A stretch of DNA of 64,000 nt from Methanobacterium_C sp963845285 (GCA_963845285.1 CAWJRO010000017.1:1-64000), one strand, 5' to 3'. Shown: positions 1-9,882, numbered from the stretch's first letter. The notes: generated from the letters alone by a model not told the origin. A program made the numbers and translations.

Positions 1-153
1 CAAATTTCAAACCACAACAAAAATACAATCCCCAATAAAATGCAAAGTGTATCAAAATTTTTGGAATATGAAATCCATGGTTAAATCAGGTTATATCCTC
101 AAGAAAATCTACGTTCCCCACAGGGAACCTTTTTTTACCAGTTATTACTTCAA

Positions 154-636
154 TTATAAGGTCTGCAACGTCTTCAGGTTTGAATTACTTGTATTTATTT
201 CATTTACTTTATCACCATGGACTTCATATGATTCAAAGGTGCAAATGTCTATGGCTTCGGCCTCAATATTTTCCTGAAGCTGGGAATTGGTCCAGCCCTT
301 GGTTTTCAAGCGTTCCCTTAAAACACTTGGCTTTGCACGCAGTACAATCACAAGGTCTCCACCTTCAAAGTAGTGGGAGAGGTGTCCCTCAACAATCAGG
401 ATCTCCCCATCCTTTGAATTTTCAACCACCCTGTTAAGTTCAAGGCACATTGCATCCAGATCAACTATTTTGTATCCTCGATCCTCATCGATCCCTGTAT
501 AGATATGTTTATCTTCCACAAGTTCATTCACACCCACAAGTGAAGCTCCAATTTTAGTTTTAAGGATCTCCGCTACTGTGCTTTTCCCGGTTCCAGGTGT
601 TCCTGTGATCAATAATATCATTTTTTGCATATCCAT
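154..636 (-). CDS. Adenylate kinase-like NMP kinase (AK6/Fap7 family), 3' end frameshifted
   Basis: A small P-loop kinase of 160 residues. The Walker A motif GTPGTGKST is near residues 12-20 and the NMP-binding part contains EGHLSHYF. The AK6/Fap7 family has adenylate kinase/ATPase activity and is linked to small-subunit rRNA maturation. The reading frame stops early at 154. In the next frame, from about position 178 down to a TGA at 86-88, the DNA encodes EDVADLIIEVITGKK and a further ending typical of the family's C-terminus. One missing base in the run that would read AAA CCT GAA (about 178-182) explains this. The intact gene would be 86-636, about 183 residues. The lesion may be natural or a sequencing error. 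The start is ATG 636, with no clear ribosome binding site; the third Met is an alternative. Confidence 0.85.
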   Translation of the reverse strand: MDMQKMILLITGTPGTGKSTVAEILKTKIGASLVGVNELVEDKHIYTGIDEDRGYKIVDLDAMCLELNRVVENSKDGEILIVEGHLSHYFEGGDLVIVLRAKPSVLRERLKTKGWTNSQLQENIEAEAIDICTFESYEVHGDKVNEINTSNSNLKTLQTL

Positions 637-656
637 ATTGATTAAGTTAGATTAGG

Positions 657-716
657 TTATAATTGATTTTAATGGGGATTAGTTATAATTGATTTTAATG
701 GGGATTAATTATAATG
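657..716. repeat. 26-bp tandem repeat, about 2.3 copies
   Basis: Two near-identical 26-bp units (657-682 and 683-708) start TTATAATTGATTTTAATGGG and differ only at the last base. A third partial unit follows from 709. The repeat fills the spacer between the kinase start and the thi4 stop. It looks like replication slippage in AT-rich DNA. It could duplicate a promoter element for the kinase, but no function can be shown. Confidence 0.85.
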
Positions 717-746
717 ATTTTTCAACAGACCTGTTTAGAAATCCAT

Positions 747-1523
747 TTATCCAAGTTTTTCAATGAGCATCTGAGCGATTTTTTCGCCTGAAAGAAGCAT
801 TCCACCAAATATTGGACCCATACGTGGCGATCCATGTACTGCATTGGCTGCCATTCCTGTGACGTACAATCCCGGGTAAACCTCGGTCACGTTCTCCAGT
901 ATGGTGTTTTCTGCCACATCTGCCCACATTGATTTTTCACCCATTATCTTACCGGTTTTGGTTGCAAGTTCTGATTCCATCTTCCCTTCAACTATTTTAA
1001 CAACTTCACATGGGTGTCCTGTAGCATCTACAACTGCTTTTGCCCTTACTGTGAGGGGATCAACATGGAGTCCTCCCATTTCTACTGCAGTCCAGTTAAG
1101 TACCACTCCTTCAACACCTTTTTCTCTTATCATGACATCTTCGATTGCCATGAGGTTGAAGATTTTGAGTCCAGCTTTGCAGGCTTCTGAACAGATTGTG
1201 GAAACACACTCTATTGAATCAACCACATAGTAGTTGTCCTCATATTTTTGGGTTTTGATGCCTAACTCGTCAAGGATTCGTTTGCTCTCCTCTTGTACAA
1301 CGATTTTGTTGAACATCATACCTCCACCCCACATTCCACCACCCATACTGAGCTTTTTCTCAAATAGGGCAACTTTAAGTCCGGCTTTTGCAAGGTAGTA
1401 GCCAGCTATAAGTCCTGATGGTCCTCCACCACCTATTGCAACATCCATTTCGGTGTAATCCAGGAAATCATTCATAAATCCTTCAATTATTGCCTTTGAA
1501 ACAGTTATATCATCCAATTTCAT
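747..1523 (-). CDS. thi4: Thiazole synthase Thi4, sulfide-dependent type
   Basis: Makes the ADP-thiazole precursor of thiamine from NAD and glycine. At 258 residues it has the normal archaeal length. The dinucleotide-binding loop GGGGPSGLIAGYYLAKAG spans about residues 31-48, followed by the glycine-rich stretch GGGMWGGGMM. At the position where yeast Thi4 has its sacrificial cysteine, this protein has histidine (GLHVDPL, His153). This is the arrangement known from Methanocaldococcus, where the enzyme is catalytic and uses free sulfide. No TPP-riboswitch-like sequence was seen in the 270-bp spacer upstream. It appears to be a single gene. Confidence 0.93.
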   Translation of the reverse strand: MKLDDITVSKAIIEGFMNDFLDYTEMDVAIGGGGPSGLIAGYYLAKAGLKVALFEKKLSMGGGMWGGGMMFNKIVVQEESKRILDELGIKTQKYEDNYYVVDSIECVSTICSEACKAGLKIFNLMAIEDVMIREKGVEGVVLNWTAVEMGGLHVDPLTVRAKAVVDATGHPCEVVKIVEGKMESELATKTGKIMGEKSMWADVAENTILENVTEVYPGLYVTGMAANAVHGSPRMGPIFGGMLLSGEKIAQMLIEKLG

Positions 1524-1792
1524 TTTTTCACCAGTTCAATAATAGTTTTTCATCCTATAAAAATTCTTTTCAAGTCTCCATTTAGTTATAATCAATTTGA
1601 AGATCTTTTTCAAAATCTTCAACCTGTAATCTTCAACGTGCCATAATACCTTCAGAAAACACAGCATAAAATACAAATGTTATCATTTTAAAGAACATGA
1701 ATTTGTACGTCAGATCATTATTATTTAAAGTAACTAAACAAAATAAATTTTGAAGAACCTTCAAAATTTAATGACCCGAATCAATTATACCC

Positions 1793-2887
1793 TTATTTTC
1801 TGAGTATTAACCTCAAAACATCTTGGTCCTCTAAAACATGATCAGGACCAACTTTTTGACCCGGAAACTTCACAGATGTCCCCCAAACTTTGGCATGGCG
1901 GAAGTTACGTACAAATTCTCGATGAAGCTTTGCTGCAACATCTATAACAGTTGAACCTCCCCTTATTATTAGAGGATCTTTAAGATCTGCTTGTCTTCCC
2001 TGGGGTTTCAAATAAACCCTTATAAGTTTAAGTCTCTCAAATATTTCATTTTTAAGTTCCTCTGTTTTTAGACCCTTGTCTGCGGCTATGAAAAGTGCAT
2101 CTGGCATTTTCGATTTGAGTTCATCAATGTATGCCTCACCTGCAAGGTCTATTTTGTTTATGGCAAGGAGCATGGGTATGTAACAGCAGCTTGAATCCAT
2201 TGAATCTATGAACTGATCCATTGTAACATCACCACGTATCAAAACATCTGCACTGTGTATTCCATATTCAGTTAAAATTGACCTTATGGATAACTCATCA
2301 ATATGTGTGAGGGGAACTGTGGATACAATTTTCAGGCCACCCATTTTCTTTGCTTTAACTGTGACATCTGGAACTTTTTCATTTGGTCTTATTCCAATAT
2401 TTCTCAGCTCGTTAATTATAACATTCATATGTTGAGGGTTAAATACATCCAGAACCATGACTATTAGGTCTGCATTTCTTGCAACGGATAAAATCTCTCT
2501 ACCTCTTCCTTTTCCCTTTGATGCTCCTGTGATTATCCCGGGAATATCCAGTATCTGTATTTTGGCATTTCTGTATTCCATAATACCTGGAACTATGTCC
2601 AATGTTGTAAATTCATATGCCCCCACTTTGGACTCAGCATTGGTAAGCATGTTCAAAATAGTGGATTTTCCAACTGATGGAAAACCTAAAAGTACCACTG
2701 TGGAATCTCCACTCTTTTTTATATTGAACCCTCTTCCTTTACCAGAAGAACTGCTTCTTTTGAGTGATTCCTCCTTAAGCTGGGATATTTTGGCTTTTAG
2801 CTTCCCTATGTGGTGGGAAGTGGCCTTGTTGTAGGAGGTTTTTTTGATCTCTTCTTCGATTTCTTTGATTCTGTCTTCAATAGCCAT
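1793..2887 (-). CDS. DRG-type (OBG superfamily) GTPase with TGS domain
   Basis: A translation-associated GTPase related to eukaryotic DRG1/Rbg1. In order it has an N-terminal basic helical part (residues 1-60), the G domain with GFPSVGKST (G1), DIPG (G3) and NKID (G4), the inserted S5D2L-like stretch, and a C-terminal TGS domain (about 285-364) ending in a VLRLILRK tail. ATG 2887 is preferred because GTGAG lies 4 bases upstream. A GTG at 2896 in the same frame would add three residues. Both neighbours are separated by long spacers, so it is probably monocistronic. Confidence 0.93.
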   Translation of the reverse strand: MAIEDRIKEIEEEIKKTSYNKATSHHIGKLKAKISQLKEESLKRSSSSGKGRGFNIKKSGDSTVVLLGFPSVGKSTILNMLTNAESKVGAYEFTTLDIVPGIMEYRNAKIQILDIPGIITGASKGKGRGREILSVARNADLIVMVLDVFNPQHMNVIINELRNIGIRPNEKVPDVTVKAKKMGGLKIVSTVPLTHIDELSIRSILTEYGIHSADVLIRGDVTMDQFIDSMDSSCCYIPMLLAINKIDLAGEAYIDELKSKMPDALFIAADKGLKTEELKNEIFERLKLIRVYLKPQGRQADLKDPLIIRGGSTVIDVAAKLHREFVRNFRHAKVWGTSVKFPGQKVGPDHVLEDQDVLRLILRK

Positions 2888-3179
2888 AAAACTCACATAA
2901 AATTAGTTTAAATGATAAAAATTGATAATTAATTTTTTATTTATTGATTCATTATTGTATACATTCTAATCCAACAACAATAGGCAATATGATTATTTAA
3001 TCCTTTCATACTTAAAAAAGTTTTTAATTAAATGAAAAAATCTTTAAAAAAAGAACGTTGAAATATTCCTTAAAAAAATCTCTAAAATTATTGAATCTGT
3101 ACCTTAAATTTTAATCTTAATTCTAATTCGTACTTTTAATCAAATGAAACCCCAAAAAAATAAAAAAATAAAAAAGGTT

Positions 3180-5648
3180 TCAGGTTACATTCCACACCAT
3201 CACACCAGGTTGGGCATATGACATGTTGAAATGAGTTAAACCCGCACCTTGCATGAAATACAGCCTTGTAAACATGGAATCTTCAAGGTCTTTGCTCATC
3301 AGTACTGTAATATATGTATTGTTCTCATTCAGCACAAGAATTGAGCTTTTGCTATCATTGGAAACAACCTGCTGAGTTATGGTTCCATTGTTGTTTATGA
3401 TGGTGAGTGTGTGTGGTTTCACTACCAGTGTACCATTGCCGCCCTGCAGTTCAGTTATGATCTCGTTTAACAACTCTGAGGAGCTTGTGGTATTAGCTTC
3501 ATTTTGAAGCTGGTTTATGTTTATAAGTCCTGCTGAAATGTTATTACCTTTAACCTGGGCTACAACAGCATTACTTCCTAAAAGTACCGTTGTGTTGTTC
3601 ACTGTCGTTGCATTTGGCTGTGCAATTGAATAACCTGATGCAGTTCCGTTGTTGGTGGTGAAATTCCAGCTTCCAAAGTTCGACCACACCGATGCTTTTA
3701 CAATCATGTCATAACTTGTGATAAGTACATGTGGAGCTGGATTATCTGGATGGGTATACTTCAAGACGTTTTGAGCCTGTTCAGGAGTTAAACCATACTG
3801 GGTAGTCATTATGGTCTGTGCTGTCTGTTTATCCACACCTAAAACATTGGTTAATATTTCAGTGGTTTTACCTGTATCTTTTGTATAGTTTTCAAGTGTC
3901 ATGTAACCCTGATCACCACTTGAAGATAACATTCTTAATATTCCTGCCGAAAGTGTTTCATTATTAGTTAATAATGCTTTTCCAACCCAATAAGCTCTTG
4001 GAGTATTCTGAGAACCTCCATCAAAGGTTACTGGTCTGTCTGCCACTGCAGTAAATAGGTGACCGAAATCCCACCATGATGTTATGACAGTATTTTGTGG
4101 GGTGTTCTGGTTTATCCATGCCAGTGAAGACACCATTGAATCATCTGTACCCGGCACAATCGATGTTGCAGTACTGTAATCTGAGATTAGGGGACTGTAT
4201 ACTGCAATAATTACTACGAGGGCAGTTATTATGTAGCGGTATCCACGATTATCCACATGTTCCTTGACGTAAGTTACTGCGAAACCAACAAATATACCTG
4301 CAGTAAGTGCTATTGGTAATGAGAATGGTTCACCAAATCTCTCACCCTTTGTTAATGCAAATGCGAGTATTATAAGCCATAATGAAAATAACACACCGTA
4401 GAAAAGATATTTTTTCCTATCTTCTCCGGTTACAGGTCCCTTGATTCTGTTGTTATTCTCTTTATTCTCATTTTCTTTCAATTTGGCTTTCCTGTTACGG
4501 TTAGATTTGTGTTTTCGTTTGCTGGATTTTTTACTTGATCTTGGTTTTTTCTCCTTTTTCTCGGTTTTAGGTTTTAACTGCCAGAATAACAGGAATACTC
4601 CAAGCATTGCAAATACAAATGGTGCAATTCCACCAATTCCTGCTATAACTGCGCTTAATGTAGGTACTTGCATTTCACTCACAGATACATAGACGTTTGG
4701 ATATGAAGTTCCTGCAGCTACAGTTGCCTGTAACTGGGTAACGGAAATTGAACTTGTAAGGGTTCCTATAAACCCGCTCCATCCCCAAACGAGTATTATA
4801 AGTACTGAACTTAGAACCACGAATACTGCTAAAGGAAGGATCTCATGCTGATCCATGAACCATTCCTTTTTGTTTGGATACTCACTTAGAGGTTTGTTTT
4901 TAAGACTGAACAAGTATCTGGATACTAATAGATAAACAACTACTGTACCTATCACAAGATAGAATACGTACCACCATCCTTCCCATGCCAGAGAAAATAG
5001 GAACATAGATACTGCGGATAAAACCGCAAAGATGGTCCTATTTTTAAGGTTCTTCGCATGTATGCTTTCAGCAAAGAACCACACCACCAGAATTGGGAAG
5101 ATTATGTTGAACATGTCCGTGTCGAAGAACCCTGCGAAGGTGTGGGAGAAGTAGAAAGGTGCCAGCCCTACAAGCAAAGCTGCAACTATTCCCCCATAAT
5201 CATTTGTAATCCTTCTTACAAATAGATATGCGGGGATTACACACAAAGACGCTATGAAAGCCGCCATCCAGAAGGCAACCGCAGTTAAAGGTACCTTTGT
5301 AAATACATTTACCGCTTTATACGCAAATGCCGTTAAGTAAACTATTAAAGGCGGATACTCTGCAGATCTACCTTCAGGAGCATATGAATGCGTATCCCAA
5401 GCTGTACCATTTACTATAGTATCACCTAAATGGCCATTTTTAAGGAAATCCTCGGTCATACGATAGTTATAATATGAATCCATCTCGCTGAAGTATGGAA
5501 GTCCGTTTCCATCTTCATAATAGGCTTTCATCTGATTAGAAACACCAGGAATAAAGCCTGCTTCCGCCCTGAGGGAAAAAACCATCAAAAACAATAAAAT
5601 GATGATTATTAACACTTTATATTTGGATAAAAATTCTTTTATGTTCAT
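3180..5648 (-). CDS. aglB: Oligosaccharyltransferase AglB (STT3 family)
   Basis: Membrane enzyme that moves a lipid-linked glycan to Asn in N-X-S/T sequons of surface proteins. It has 822 residues. The N-terminus has a TM segment and then the first acidic motif in SEMDSYYNYR (Asp57). The second motif FFDTD is near residue 172 and about 12 more TM segments follow. The catalytic-core signature WWDFGH (WWDYG in many homologues) is near residue 524, at the start of the external domain. Unusually, a very Lys/Arg/Asn-rich cytoplasmic loop (about residues 360-405) interrupts the membrane part. ATG 5648 has AGGAGG-like bases upstream (ATTACCCTCC on the plus strand). Confidence 0.95.
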   Translation of the reverse strand: MNIKEFLSKYKVLIIIILLFLMVFSLRAEAGFIPGVSNQMKAYYEDGNGLPYFSEMDSYYNYRMTEDFLKNGHLGDTIVNGTAWDTHSYAPEGRSAEYPPLIVYLTAFAYKAVNVFTKVPLTAVAFWMAAFIASLCVIPAYLFVRRITNDYGGIVAALLVGLAPFYFSHTFAGFFDTDMFNIIFPILVVWFFAESIHAKNLKNRTIFAVLSAVSMFLFSLAWEGWWYVFYLVIGTVVVYLLVSRYLFSLKNKPLSEYPNKKEWFMDQHEILPLAVFVVLSSVLIILVWGWSGFIGTLTSSISVTQLQATVAAGTSYPNVYVSVSEMQVPTLSAVIAGIGGIAPFVFAMLGVFLLFWQLKPKTEKKEKKPRSSKKSSKRKHKSNRNRKAKLKENENKENNNRIKGPVTGEDRKKYLFYGVLFSLWLIILAFALTKGERFGEPFSLPIALTAGIFVGFAVTYVKEHVDNRGYRYIITALVVIIAVYSPLISDYSTATSIVPGTDDSMVSSLAWINQNTPQNTVITSWWDFGHLFTAVADRPVTFDGGSQNTPRAYWVGKALLTNNETLSAGILRMLSSSGDQGYMTLENYTKDTGKTTEILTNVLGVDKQTAQTIMTTQYGLTPEQAQNVLKYTHPDNPAPHVLITSYDMIVKASVWSNFGSWNFTTNNGTASGYSIAQPNATTVNNTTVLLGSNAVVAQVKGNNISAGLININQLQNEANTTSSSELLNEIITELQGGNGTLVVKPHTLTIINNNGTITQQVVSNDSKSSILVLNENNTYITVLMSKDLEDSMFTRLYFMQGAGLTHFNMSYAQPGVMVWNVT

Positions 5649-6006
5649 ATTACCCTCCTTCGATCCTTTCTATGGACTAAGTTTAAGTTTTAAAAAAATC
5701 TGGCCCATTTAATAAATTTTTCATGATTATTTTTTTAGTTGAATCTTTTTTTATATGTTAATTTTTTAATTAATTAATGTCTTGTGGCCATTTTTATGAC
5801 CCCCAAATCCAATTAATTTATGGATTTACTCTGAATCTTAAGTTATTTTTAGGGAAGTTGTAATTTATATTATTATGTTTTTATCATATTTTTTTTAGAT
5901 ATTCTCTTCTTGAAATCAAACAAAACTGAATTTCACAATCAATCCAAAAATAACAATTAAATTATAAGGGTTATTAAACAATTTGAATGTCACTTTAAGA
6001 ATATTT
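5649..6006. other. AT-rich spacer, nothing recognised
   Basis: Spacer of 358 bp upstream of aglB. It must carry the aglB promoter, but the sequence is so AT-rich that no single TATA box can be chosen. No ORF with a plausible start, repeat or hairpin was seen. Confidence 0.5.
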
Positions 6007-6525
6007 TTAAGGAATATTTGAAAATAATTTCAACTGAACATCTTCCATTCGAGCTATCTCTAAACTCCCATCACCCCTTAAATGGAACACTCTCAATCCA
6101 TGATTTAGTAAATTCTGTGCAATTAAATGGTGCCTGTGGCATTTGTACGGATTTTCCTCACTGCACATTAAAACTATTTTTTTATGAGCTGCAATGTTTA
6201 TAATAGTTGATATTCCGTCTTTAAATGCTTCAGTTTTTTCAATCAAATCATATTGAATGTTTCCATTGGTGTAATATTTTTTATCTTTTGGTTTGCCACC
6301 AATTTTATCCCCTAAATAACAGTACTCTATCCCTCTATTTTCCAAACTCAATTCTATATTTTTCCTATTGAATTGGGGAATGTATTTACTGTACGGTGTA
6401 CTCCTTACATCTACAAGAAATTTAATTTGGTGGAGATTTAGTAGGTTAATGAAGTTTTCAAGTTCAATATTACTGTGTCCTACAGTATAAACTATATTAT
6501 TCCCTAAATTTTCTCTTGTTTGCAT
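6007..6525 (-). CDS. DUF488 family protein
   Basis: A soluble protein of 172 residues with the hallmarks of DUF488: an N-terminal TVGHSN, then LVDVRSTPYS, and a C-terminal MCSEENPYKCHRHH. The Cys and the Cys-His-Arg near the end are conserved in the family. Its biochemical role is not established. ATG 6525 was chosen over an in-frame TTG at 6534. It stands alone on this strand, with MITE copy A1 in its upstream spacer. Confidence 0.85.
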   Translation of the reverse strand: MQTRENLGNNIVYTVGHSNIELENFINLLNLHQIKFLVDVRSTPYSKYIPQFNRKNIELSLENRGIEYCYLGDKIGGKPKDKKYYTNGNIQYDLIEKTEAFKDGISTIINIAAHKKIVLMCSEENPYKCHRHHLIAQNLLNHGLRVFHLRGDGSLEIARMEDVQLKLFSNIP

Positions 6526-6700
6526 TTTAACCAACAGTTTTTATGTTTTATCTGTTTATTTTAATTATATCATGAGGAATAATAATTAATTTTTTAAACT
6601 GTCAGCACAATCCCTCTTTAAAGTTAGCCCATATCATTACAAAAATGTTAAAACCCAGCATAGAAAAATCATTTATCTTTGATGATGAATAAAATTAAGA

Positions 6701-6807
6701 GAGACTGACCCATAATTATTCGTAATATATATAATTTTGCTTATTTTTGAATTTAAAGCGTTGTTTATCTTTATTTTTTTGTAGATTTTGGATTATGGGA
6801 CAGCCTC
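6701..6807 (-). mobile_element. MITE family A, copy A1 (107 bp)
   Basis: Begins GAGACTGACCCATAAT and ends with the near inverted repeat ATTATGGGACAGCCTC. TAAGA lies on both sides and looks like a 5-bp target duplication. The interior matches copies at 28798 and 51798 in this orientation, and the inverse of the copies at 15057, 25078, 25217, 35374, 48009 and 60356. There is no coding capacity. Confidence 0.85.
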
Positions 6808-6929
6808 TAAGATAAATAAAAAAATAATGCAAACAATCAGAAATAAAGCAATCATTAGCTTTTAAAAAGAGAAAAAGGAAAAATTAGAGGGATTTAAGTA
6901 AGAATATTTGAGAAAATAAAAAACTTAAG

Positions 6930-9314
6930 TTACTTGGTTTTTTTAGTGCTTCTCTTCTTTTTACCCGCAGTTTTAGTGCCTGTCTTTCTAGTAGCAGTCT
7001 TCCTAGTAGCAGTCTTCCTAGTAGCAGTCTTCCTAGTAGCAGTCTTCCTAGTAGCAGTCTTCCTAGTAGCAGTCTTCCTAGTAGCAGTCTTCCTAGTAGC
7101 AGTCTTCTTAGTAGCAGTCCTCTTACCAACGGTTTTTTTAGCACCAACCATAGTCTTAGCAGCAGTTTTATTATTAATATCTTGATCTATGGACATTGTA
7201 AATCTACATTTTGGGAATCCTGAACACCCAATAAATTCACCATAGCGTCCTGACCTTTTTATAAGATCGCTTCCACAGTCAGGACATTTCCCCACAACTT
7301 CGTTTGTAGGTTCTCTACCATCTTTACCACATTTAGGGTCGAGACATGCTCGCTGCCGTGGTTTTCCAAAGGATATCATTGGAAGACCGCACTTCTCACA
7401 GGTTGTTTTAAGTACTGTTGCTCCTTTAGGCATAGAATAAGTTGATTTACATTCAGGATAACCTGAACATCCAACAAAATTACCCCCCCTTGGTGAATTA
7501 ATCAGTATAAGATTTTTACCGCATTTACATTTCCCAACAACTCTGCTTTCCCTGTATGATGCGTATAGTTCTTCACCGATTTTTAGCTTGTTCTTCTCAA
7601 TGTCATCCAGAATGGATGAAACTTCAACTCTGGCTTCCGCTATGATCTTATCCTTTTTGTCCTTGCCTTCCATGATGCCCTCAAGCTTAGTTTCAAATTC
7701 TCGGGTAAGCTCTTCACTGGTTATTTTATTTGAATATTTCTTCAAAGTGTCTATAAGATGTTCTCCAAGTTGATTGACAGTTATCTTTTTACCTTCAACA
7801 TATTTTCGGCTGAATAAGATGTCTATTATGTTTGCTCGAGTCGATTTTGTTCCAAGTCCTCTTTTTTCAAGTTCCCTTATGAGTGAAGCCTGGTTGTAAC
7901 GAGCTGGAGGTTTGGTTTCCTTGTCTTCTGCCCTGACTTCCTTAACATTTAAACTTTCTCCTTCACTCAAGGTTGGGAAATAGTCTTCTTCAACTTTACG
8001 GAAGGGATAATGTTCCATCCATCCAAGTTTAGACATTCGTTTCTTGGAAAAGTTAAATTCTTCTTTTCCAATTGTTAGGATGGTTTTCATAGTTTCTAAA
8101 GTAGCATTTTCACCAAATACGCTTATGAACCTGTATACTATGAGTTCGTAAAGCTTCCTGTCATCTGTGCTCAGCTCTTTAGGTAAAACCCCTGTTGGAT
8201 GTATGGCAGGGTGTGCTTCATCGGTTTTTTTACCCTCATTTGGTTTGTATGGTTTTTTAAGTTTAGTCACATGACTCCCAAATGCAGAACTGTAACTCAA
8301 CTTTTTAAGTATTTTATCATATCCTATGCTCTTTGGGAGTTTTTGTGATGAAGTACGTGGATAAGAGGTGTAACCTTCAGTATAAAGGTTTTGAGCGATC
8401 TGCTGAGTTTTTCTGGGGCTGAATCCAAACACCCCATAGGCCTCAGACTGCAGAGAACCCAGATCAAAGGGAAATGGCGGCGTTTTAGTGGTTTTTCTGA
8501 GATTTACTTCTTTTATAACTGCGTTTTTACCTTTACATTCAGCCAAAATATCATCTGCATCTTTTTTTTCTAGGATCTTACCCCTTTTATGGTCTGCAGT
8601 GACTCCTTCCTTTACACCTACTACGTCTAAATCTGCCTTTATGAGCCAATAAGGTACGGGTATGAATTCTTTAATCTGTTTTTCCCTGTCCACAAGAATG
8701 GATAATGTTGGTGTTTGGACACGACCTGCTGAAAGTTGTATATATCTCTTGGTGGCCGTCATAACAGAATCTGTGAGGTACTTGGACATGTTGACTCCAA
8801 AAAAGAAATCAAGCACGTGTCTTGCAATACCGCTGTCAACCTGTTTGAAATCAAGTTCCATTGGTTTTTTGTAGGCTATTAATATGTCTTCATCTGTTAA
8901 GGTTGAAAATTTCATTCTCGTAACATTTTTAAGACTTTTTTCACCACATGCGTACTTCAGTGCATTGTAACCAATTAAAGTTCCTTCTATATCATAATCG
9001 CAAGCATGGACGAAACTATCCGCATCTTTTGATAATTTTTTTATGGCATCTATGTAATTTTTAACGTATTTTTTCTTTTTGTCCTTTTCATAGAGTGGCA
9101 CCCATTCCACATCAAATAGTTTATGTTGTTTCTTGTTTTTGGGTGCAAGTGAGTATAAATGACCTACAGCAGTTAAAACCGTAGTTTTTTTGCCATTTTC
9201 CTCAAATTCATAATAAGGGACTTTTTTATAATGTTTTTTAGCTGCGTCTCTTGAGAGTGCGGATGATATCTTCTCAGCCGCCTTCGGTTTCTCGCAGATT
9301 ATGACCTCGTGCAT
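6930..9314 (-). CDS. topA: DNA topoisomerase I (type IA) with Lys/Thr/Arg repeat tail
   Basis: Relaxes negative supercoils through a covalent 5'-phosphotyrosine. It has 794 residues. The TOPRIM domain starts MHEVIICEKPKAAEKI and includes acidic HACDYDIEGT. The catalytic Tyr is in SYPRTSS near residue 318. Three C4 zinc-ribbon repeats follow, near residues 590-710 (CKCGK to YPEC, CEKCG to DPKC, CPDCG to FPKC). The last 65 or so residues are almost only Lys, Thr, Ala and Arg, with eight perfect KTATR pentads. The tail resembles histone-H1-like DNA-binding tails and probably adds non-specific DNA affinity. Unit number is likely to vary between strains. Confidence 0.95.
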   Translation of the reverse strand: MHEVIICEKPKAAEKISSALSRDAAKKHYKKVPYYEFEENGKKTTVLTAVGHLYSLAPKNKKQHKLFDVEWVPLYEKDKKKKYVKNYIDAIKKLSKDADSFVHACDYDIEGTLIGYNALKYACGEKSLKNVTRMKFSTLTDEDILIAYKKPMELDFKQVDSGIARHVLDFFFGVNMSKYLTDSVMTATKRYIQLSAGRVQTPTLSILVDREKQIKEFIPVPYWLIKADLDVVGVKEGVTADHKRGKILEKKDADDILAECKGKNAVIKEVNLRKTTKTPPFPFDLGSLQSEAYGVFGFSPRKTQQIAQNLYTEGYTSYPRTSSQKLPKSIGYDKILKKLSYSSAFGSHVTKLKKPYKPNEGKKTDEAHPAIHPTGVLPKELSTDDRKLYELIVYRFISVFGENATLETMKTILTIGKEEFNFSKKRMSKLGWMEHYPFRKVEEDYFPTLSEGESLNVKEVRAEDKETKPPARYNQASLIRELEKRGLGTKSTRANIIDILFSRKYVEGKKITVNQLGEHLIDTLKKYSNKITSEELTREFETKLEGIMEGKDKKDKIIAEARVEVSSILDDIEKNKLKIGEELYASYRESRVVGKCKCGKNLILINSPRGGNFVGCSGYPECKSTYSMPKGATVLKTTCEKCGLPMISFGKPRQRACLDPKCGKDGREPTNEVVGKCPDCGSDLIKRSGRYGEFIGCSGFPKCRFTMSIDQDINNKTAAKTMVGAKKTVGKRTATKKTATRKTATRKTATRKTATRKTATRKTATRKTATRKTATRKTGTKTAGKKKRSTKKTK
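6991..7110 (-). repeat. 15-bp coding minisatellite in topA (8 units)
   Basis: Eight head-to-tail 15-bp units (plus strand GTAGCAGTCTTCCTA), the last with one change, plus a degenerate ninth at 7111-7125. The units are multiples of three, so slippage would add or remove KTATR pentads without a frameshift. Open frames seen here on other strands are by-products of the repeat. Confidence 0.95.
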
Positions 9315-9882
9315 AATATCACTTTTATAAAATTATTTAATATTTAAAACATATTTATGATCGTTTATAAATTAAAATCATAGGTTTGATTTAATAATAT
9401 AGTAAAACTTTCTATATTTAAAATCATGTTTATAGTTTTTCAAACCAATTAAAGCTCAATTTAAAATTTTATTATGATGATCTTTCTACACTAAATAGAA
9501 TATAACATTGCCAGAAAAATGCATTTGAAAAATGTTGTTTCAAAGAATTAGTTGAAATAATTAGAAATATGGAGATTAAAAGGATTATAGGAATTATTTA
9601 AGTAAACATCATTAAAATACACCGCTTATTTATCAATTGAAGAGAAAAAAAATATTTCTTCATAAACATCTGTTGATTCTAAGTCACCAACAAATAGAAA
9701 ACAAAAAAGTAGTTGTGTATACATACATTAACAAAGAAAATGGATTAAAGTGATTTAATTAAATTGGATTTAAATTAAGAAAATGAATGAAAATGAATAA
9801 TAATATGATTTGGAATTAGAAATAATTGATAGAAATTGAATATTAAATTTATGGATATCAAACTTAAGTTAAAGGAGATCAT
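9315..9882. other. Divergent AT-rich spacer, nothing recognised
   Basis: 568 bp between the divergent starts of topA and the phosphodiesterase gene. It must hold both promoters. It contains no ORF with support and no copy of either MITE family. The base composition is extremely AT-rich throughout, so individual promoter boxes cannot be assigned. Confidence 0.5.

Noticed and set aside
6991..7110. Short regular repeats as a CRISPR array
   Set aside because: Units are 15 bp with no spacers and are part of the topA coding frame.
6884..7185. Repetitive Leu/Arg- and Val/Phe-rich frames on both strands
   Set aside because: They are shadow frames of the topA 15-bp repeat.
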